From positions 1-64,000 of the forward strand of contig CAKOLD010000001.1 in the NCBI GenBank assembly GCA_934096015.1: 64,000 nt of DNA, in the 5' to 3' direction. Each line of letters opens with the position of its first letter. Position 1 is the first letter of the stretch. A program made the position numbers and the translations under genes. This document shows positions 62,312-64,000 of the stretch, in pieces. The DNA comes from an uncultured Bacilli bacterium (GTDB taxonomy: Bacteria > Bacillota_I > Bacilli_A > RF39 > UBA660). The notes under the pieces are model-generated. The model had not been told where the DNA came from and ran no database searches. It was given only the letters and a program-made list of their open reading frames with translations.

Positions 62312-62917
62312 TTATGAAATTTGTTTTCTATCTCTAAGTGCTCTTTCTAAAGTCATAGAATCTAAATAATCAATTTCAACACCCATTGGTATCCCATATG
62401 ATAATCTAGAAACTTTAACATTATATTTTTCTAGCAATTTGCTTATATAAAGAGTTGTTGTTTCTCCCTCAATACTCGGTTTTAAAGCTAAAATAACCTC
62501 ATACTTTTCATTAGGATCTTCTTTTACCTTTGCTATCAAAGAAGAAATGTTAATATCATCAGGAGTAACGCCATCAATTGGAGAAATCAATCCATCTAAA
62601 ACATGATAAACACCTTTATAAGAACCAACTCTTTCAAACATAAACACACTCTTATAATCTTCTACTACACATATAACATTTTTACTACGAGTTTCACTTT
62701 CACAAATACTACAGATTTTTTTATCAGTGATATGTCCACAAATAGAACACTTCTTTAACTCAACTGATAAATTTTTTAAAATTAAAGATAACTGATCTAG
62801 TTCATCCTTTTTTAAATTCATTAAAGATAAAGCTAATCTTTCTGCAGTTTTTTCTCCAACACCAGATAATTTTTTTAAATAATTAATGAGTTCCTCTAAA
62901 ATACTCGGATAAATCAT
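62312..62917 (-). CDS. recR: recombination protein RecR
   Basis: A 201-residue RecR that loads RecA with RecF and RecO. Helix-hairpin-helix LKKLSGVGEKTAERLAL, zinc finger C57-x2-C60 ... C69-x2-C72 (CSIC ... CSIC) and the Toprim domain (VICVVEDYKSVFMFE, with YHVLDGLISPIDGV) are intact. The end VEIDYLDSMTLERALRDR is conserved. It sits one base after yaaK, the universal yaaK-recR pair. Confidence 0.97.
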   Translation of the reverse strand: MIYPSILEELINYLKKLSGVGEKTAERLALSLMNLKKDELDQLSLILKNLSVELKKCSICGHITDKKICSICESETRSKNVICVVEDYKSVFMFERVGSYKGVYHVLDGLISPIDGVTPDDINISSLIAKVKEDPNEKYEVILALKPSIEGETTTLYISKLLEKYNVKVSRLSYGIPMGVEIDYLDSMTLERALRDRKQIS

Positions 62918-62918
62918 A

Positions 62919-63215
62919 TTACATCAATCCATTAGCGTATTTGCTATAAGCACCCAATTTTTTTTCATATTCTGAATCTATTTTTTCAAGTGCGTTACTA
63001 AATGCAATTTTTATCATATCTTCAAGCATCTCTAAATCATCAGACTGCAAATCTTTATAATCAATTTTTACACTTATCACTTCTCTTTTTCCATTAAGAG
63101 TTATTTTTACCCATTCACTATTTCCTTCAAACTCCATTTGTTCTACTTCATTTTGTTTTTTTTGAATGTCCTTTTGCATTTTTTGCATCTGGCTCATTAA
63201 ATTTTGCATATTCAT
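62919..63215 (-). CDS. YbaB/EbfC-family nucleoid-associated protein (YaaK)
   Basis: A 98-residue DNA-binding protein: MNMQNLMSQMQKMQKDIQKK, a basic/amphipathic start, then VKITLNGKREVISVKIDY, LEMLEDMIKIAFSNALEK. It dimerises with tweezer-like arms and binds DNA non-specifically. AAGGAATATATT precedes the first ATG. dnaX-yaaK-recR is conserved across bacteria. Confidence 0.95.
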   Translation of the reverse strand: MNMQNLMSQMQKMQKDIQKKQNEVEQMEFEGNSEWVKITLNGKREVISVKIDYKDLQSDDLEMLEDMIKIAFSNALEKIDSEYEKKLGAYSKYANGLM

Positions 63216-63231
63216 AATATATTCCTTCTTT

Positions 63232-64000
63232 CTAATTAATTTCTATTATATCACCAAAAACTTCTTTTGCATCTTGTTCTACAGAATCTAACGTGCCATC
63301 CTGTTTTTGCTCGTCTTCTTCAATATAATGATCATATTTATTTTTATTGACAATATAATCTTTTTTTATTTTATTACATTCTTCAGTAAATAAACAAATA
63401 AATTTATATGTCTTATTTTCAATTTTCTCAAATTCTCGTTCTAACAAATTTAAATTATTATTAAAAATAATGCTATCACTTTGTATATCGGTGGAAAAAA
63501 TAACATTACTATCACTAACTACTTCCACAGTAGCAGAATTAACATAACCAAGCAAATTATAATTATTATATTCGCCTAATTTATAAATGAAATCTTTCCA
63601 ATATTCACAAAATTGTTGTTTTAAAGATTTTTGAGCTCCATAAAAAGCATTATTAATTCTTATAAATAAAAAATTATCATCAATTTTATTAGTTTTTATT
63701 TCCCGGGAAATATTTTTTTCTACTTTTTTTTGGGAAATATTTTCTTTTTTTGCTATTTTAGGCTGATTTCCTTGAAAATATGTTAAAAATGAAATCAATA
63801 ATAAATTATAAGCATTTTCCACTAATTTCAACTTTGTCTCTATATCAAATAAATCATCTATTATTTTTTTACAAAAATCAAAATCGTAATCAACATCATC
63901 ATTACCTTTTTTTATACTTATACTCTGATCAATCAAATATGACAACATTTCATCAACTAAAGAATTAATATCAATTCCTTGAATTTGTATTTCTTGAAAA
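63232..64000 (-). CDS. dnaX: DNA polymerase III gamma/tau subunit, C-terminal part (runs off the window)
   Basis: The frame is open to the window edge, so the 5' part (Walker A, zinc finger) is missing. The visible 256 codons include FQEIQIQGIDINSLVDEML (the domain III segment), LFDIETKLKLVENAYNLLLISFLT, a lysine-rich linker (ENISQKKVEKNISREIKTNK) and a C-terminal helical-acidic tail. Identity rests largely on position in front of yaaK-recR and on the domain III pattern. An internal methionine at 63948 is not the real start. Confidence 0.82.
   Translation of the reverse strand, partial: FQEIQIQGIDINSLVDEMLSYLIDQSISIKKGNDDVDYDFDFCKKIIDDLFDIETKLKLVENAYNLLLISFLTYFQGNQPKIAKKENISQKKVEKNISREIKTNKIDDNFLFIRINNAFYGAQKSLKQQFCEYWKDFIYKLGEYNNYNLLGYVNSATVEVVSDSNVIFSTDIQSDSIIFNNNLNLLEREFEKIENKTYKFICLFTEECNKIKKDYIVNKNKYDHYIEEDEQKQDGTLDSVEQDAKEVFGDIIEIN

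Overview
This window is a stretch of chromosome from an AT-rich, low-GC Gram-positive bacterium with a compact, gene-dense genome. No phage, insertion sequence, CRISPR array or rRNA is visible. The gene neighbourhoods are Bacillus-like: str operon, rplJL/rplKA-nusG-secE-sigH-rlmB-mrnC, ksgA-yabG-veg-spoVG, yabP-yabQ-divIC, spoVT-mfd-pth, and dnaX-yaaK-recR-bofA-holB-ricT. The proteins are divergent and short. Sporulation genes (spoVG, spoVT, yabG, yabP, yabQ, bofA, ricT, sigH) mean the lineage comes from endospore formers. TGA is used as a stop (for example at the ends of 11537-11920 and 60571-61362), so the code is the ordinary bacterial one, not the Mycoplasma code. An uncultured gut-type Bacilli lineage (RF39 or Erysipelotrichales-like) is my inference, not a demonstrated identity.

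Region by region: 1-3,380 is the str operon (tuf partial, fusA, rpsG, rpsL) behind a strong promoter. 3,400-3,900 is a tiny pilin-like two-gene unit. 3,970-9,050 holds ribosomal protein operons with an L10 leader/attenuator and a putative L1 site, then nusG-secE and sigH-rlmB-mrnC. 9,080-14,850 holds a hibernation-factor-like protein and trxB, lgt, yvlD and uvrA. 14,850-20,500 holds a solitary VirD4/TraG-like ATPase, a protein-kinase-like gene, dusB, a small regulator, an orphan type IV prepilin, truA and two decayed EcfA-type ATPases. 20,600-29,000 holds yihY, a GGDEF protein with a degenerate DGNEF signature, ligA, a nucleotidyltransferase and pcrA. 29,100-31,700 holds unrecognised proteins, two with mTERF-like helical repeats, and a divergent two-gene unit. 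31,700-39,030 holds smpB, rnr, secG, eno, a Fem-type peptidyltransferase and typA. 39,260-45,110 is a cell-surface region: a YfhO membrane protein, a lipid kinase, a collagen-like protein with an 81-bp internal repeat, and a glycosyltransferase. 45,260-49,380 holds tRNA-Cys, membrane/LysM/PH-like/thioredoxin-like genes and tmRNA. 49,370-56,110 is the sporulation and rRNA-maturation block, with a T-box-controlled metG that carries an in-frame stop codon. 56,150-64,000 holds mfd, pth, a methyltransferase, ricT, holB, bofA, recR, yaaK and the end of dnaX.

Most genes lie on the minus strand in tightly coupled operons, often with 1-4 nt overlaps (TAATG, ATGA). Many -35/-10 pairs with exactly 17-nt spacing can be read. 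Several intrinsic terminators are built into the last codons of the gene they terminate. The most interesting items are the stop codon inside metG, the split pilin-like pair, the EcfA-like pair that has lost catalytic motifs, the solitary TraG-like ATPase beside a kinase, the mTERF-like repeat proteins, and the collagen-like protein with its neighbouring glycosyltransferase.
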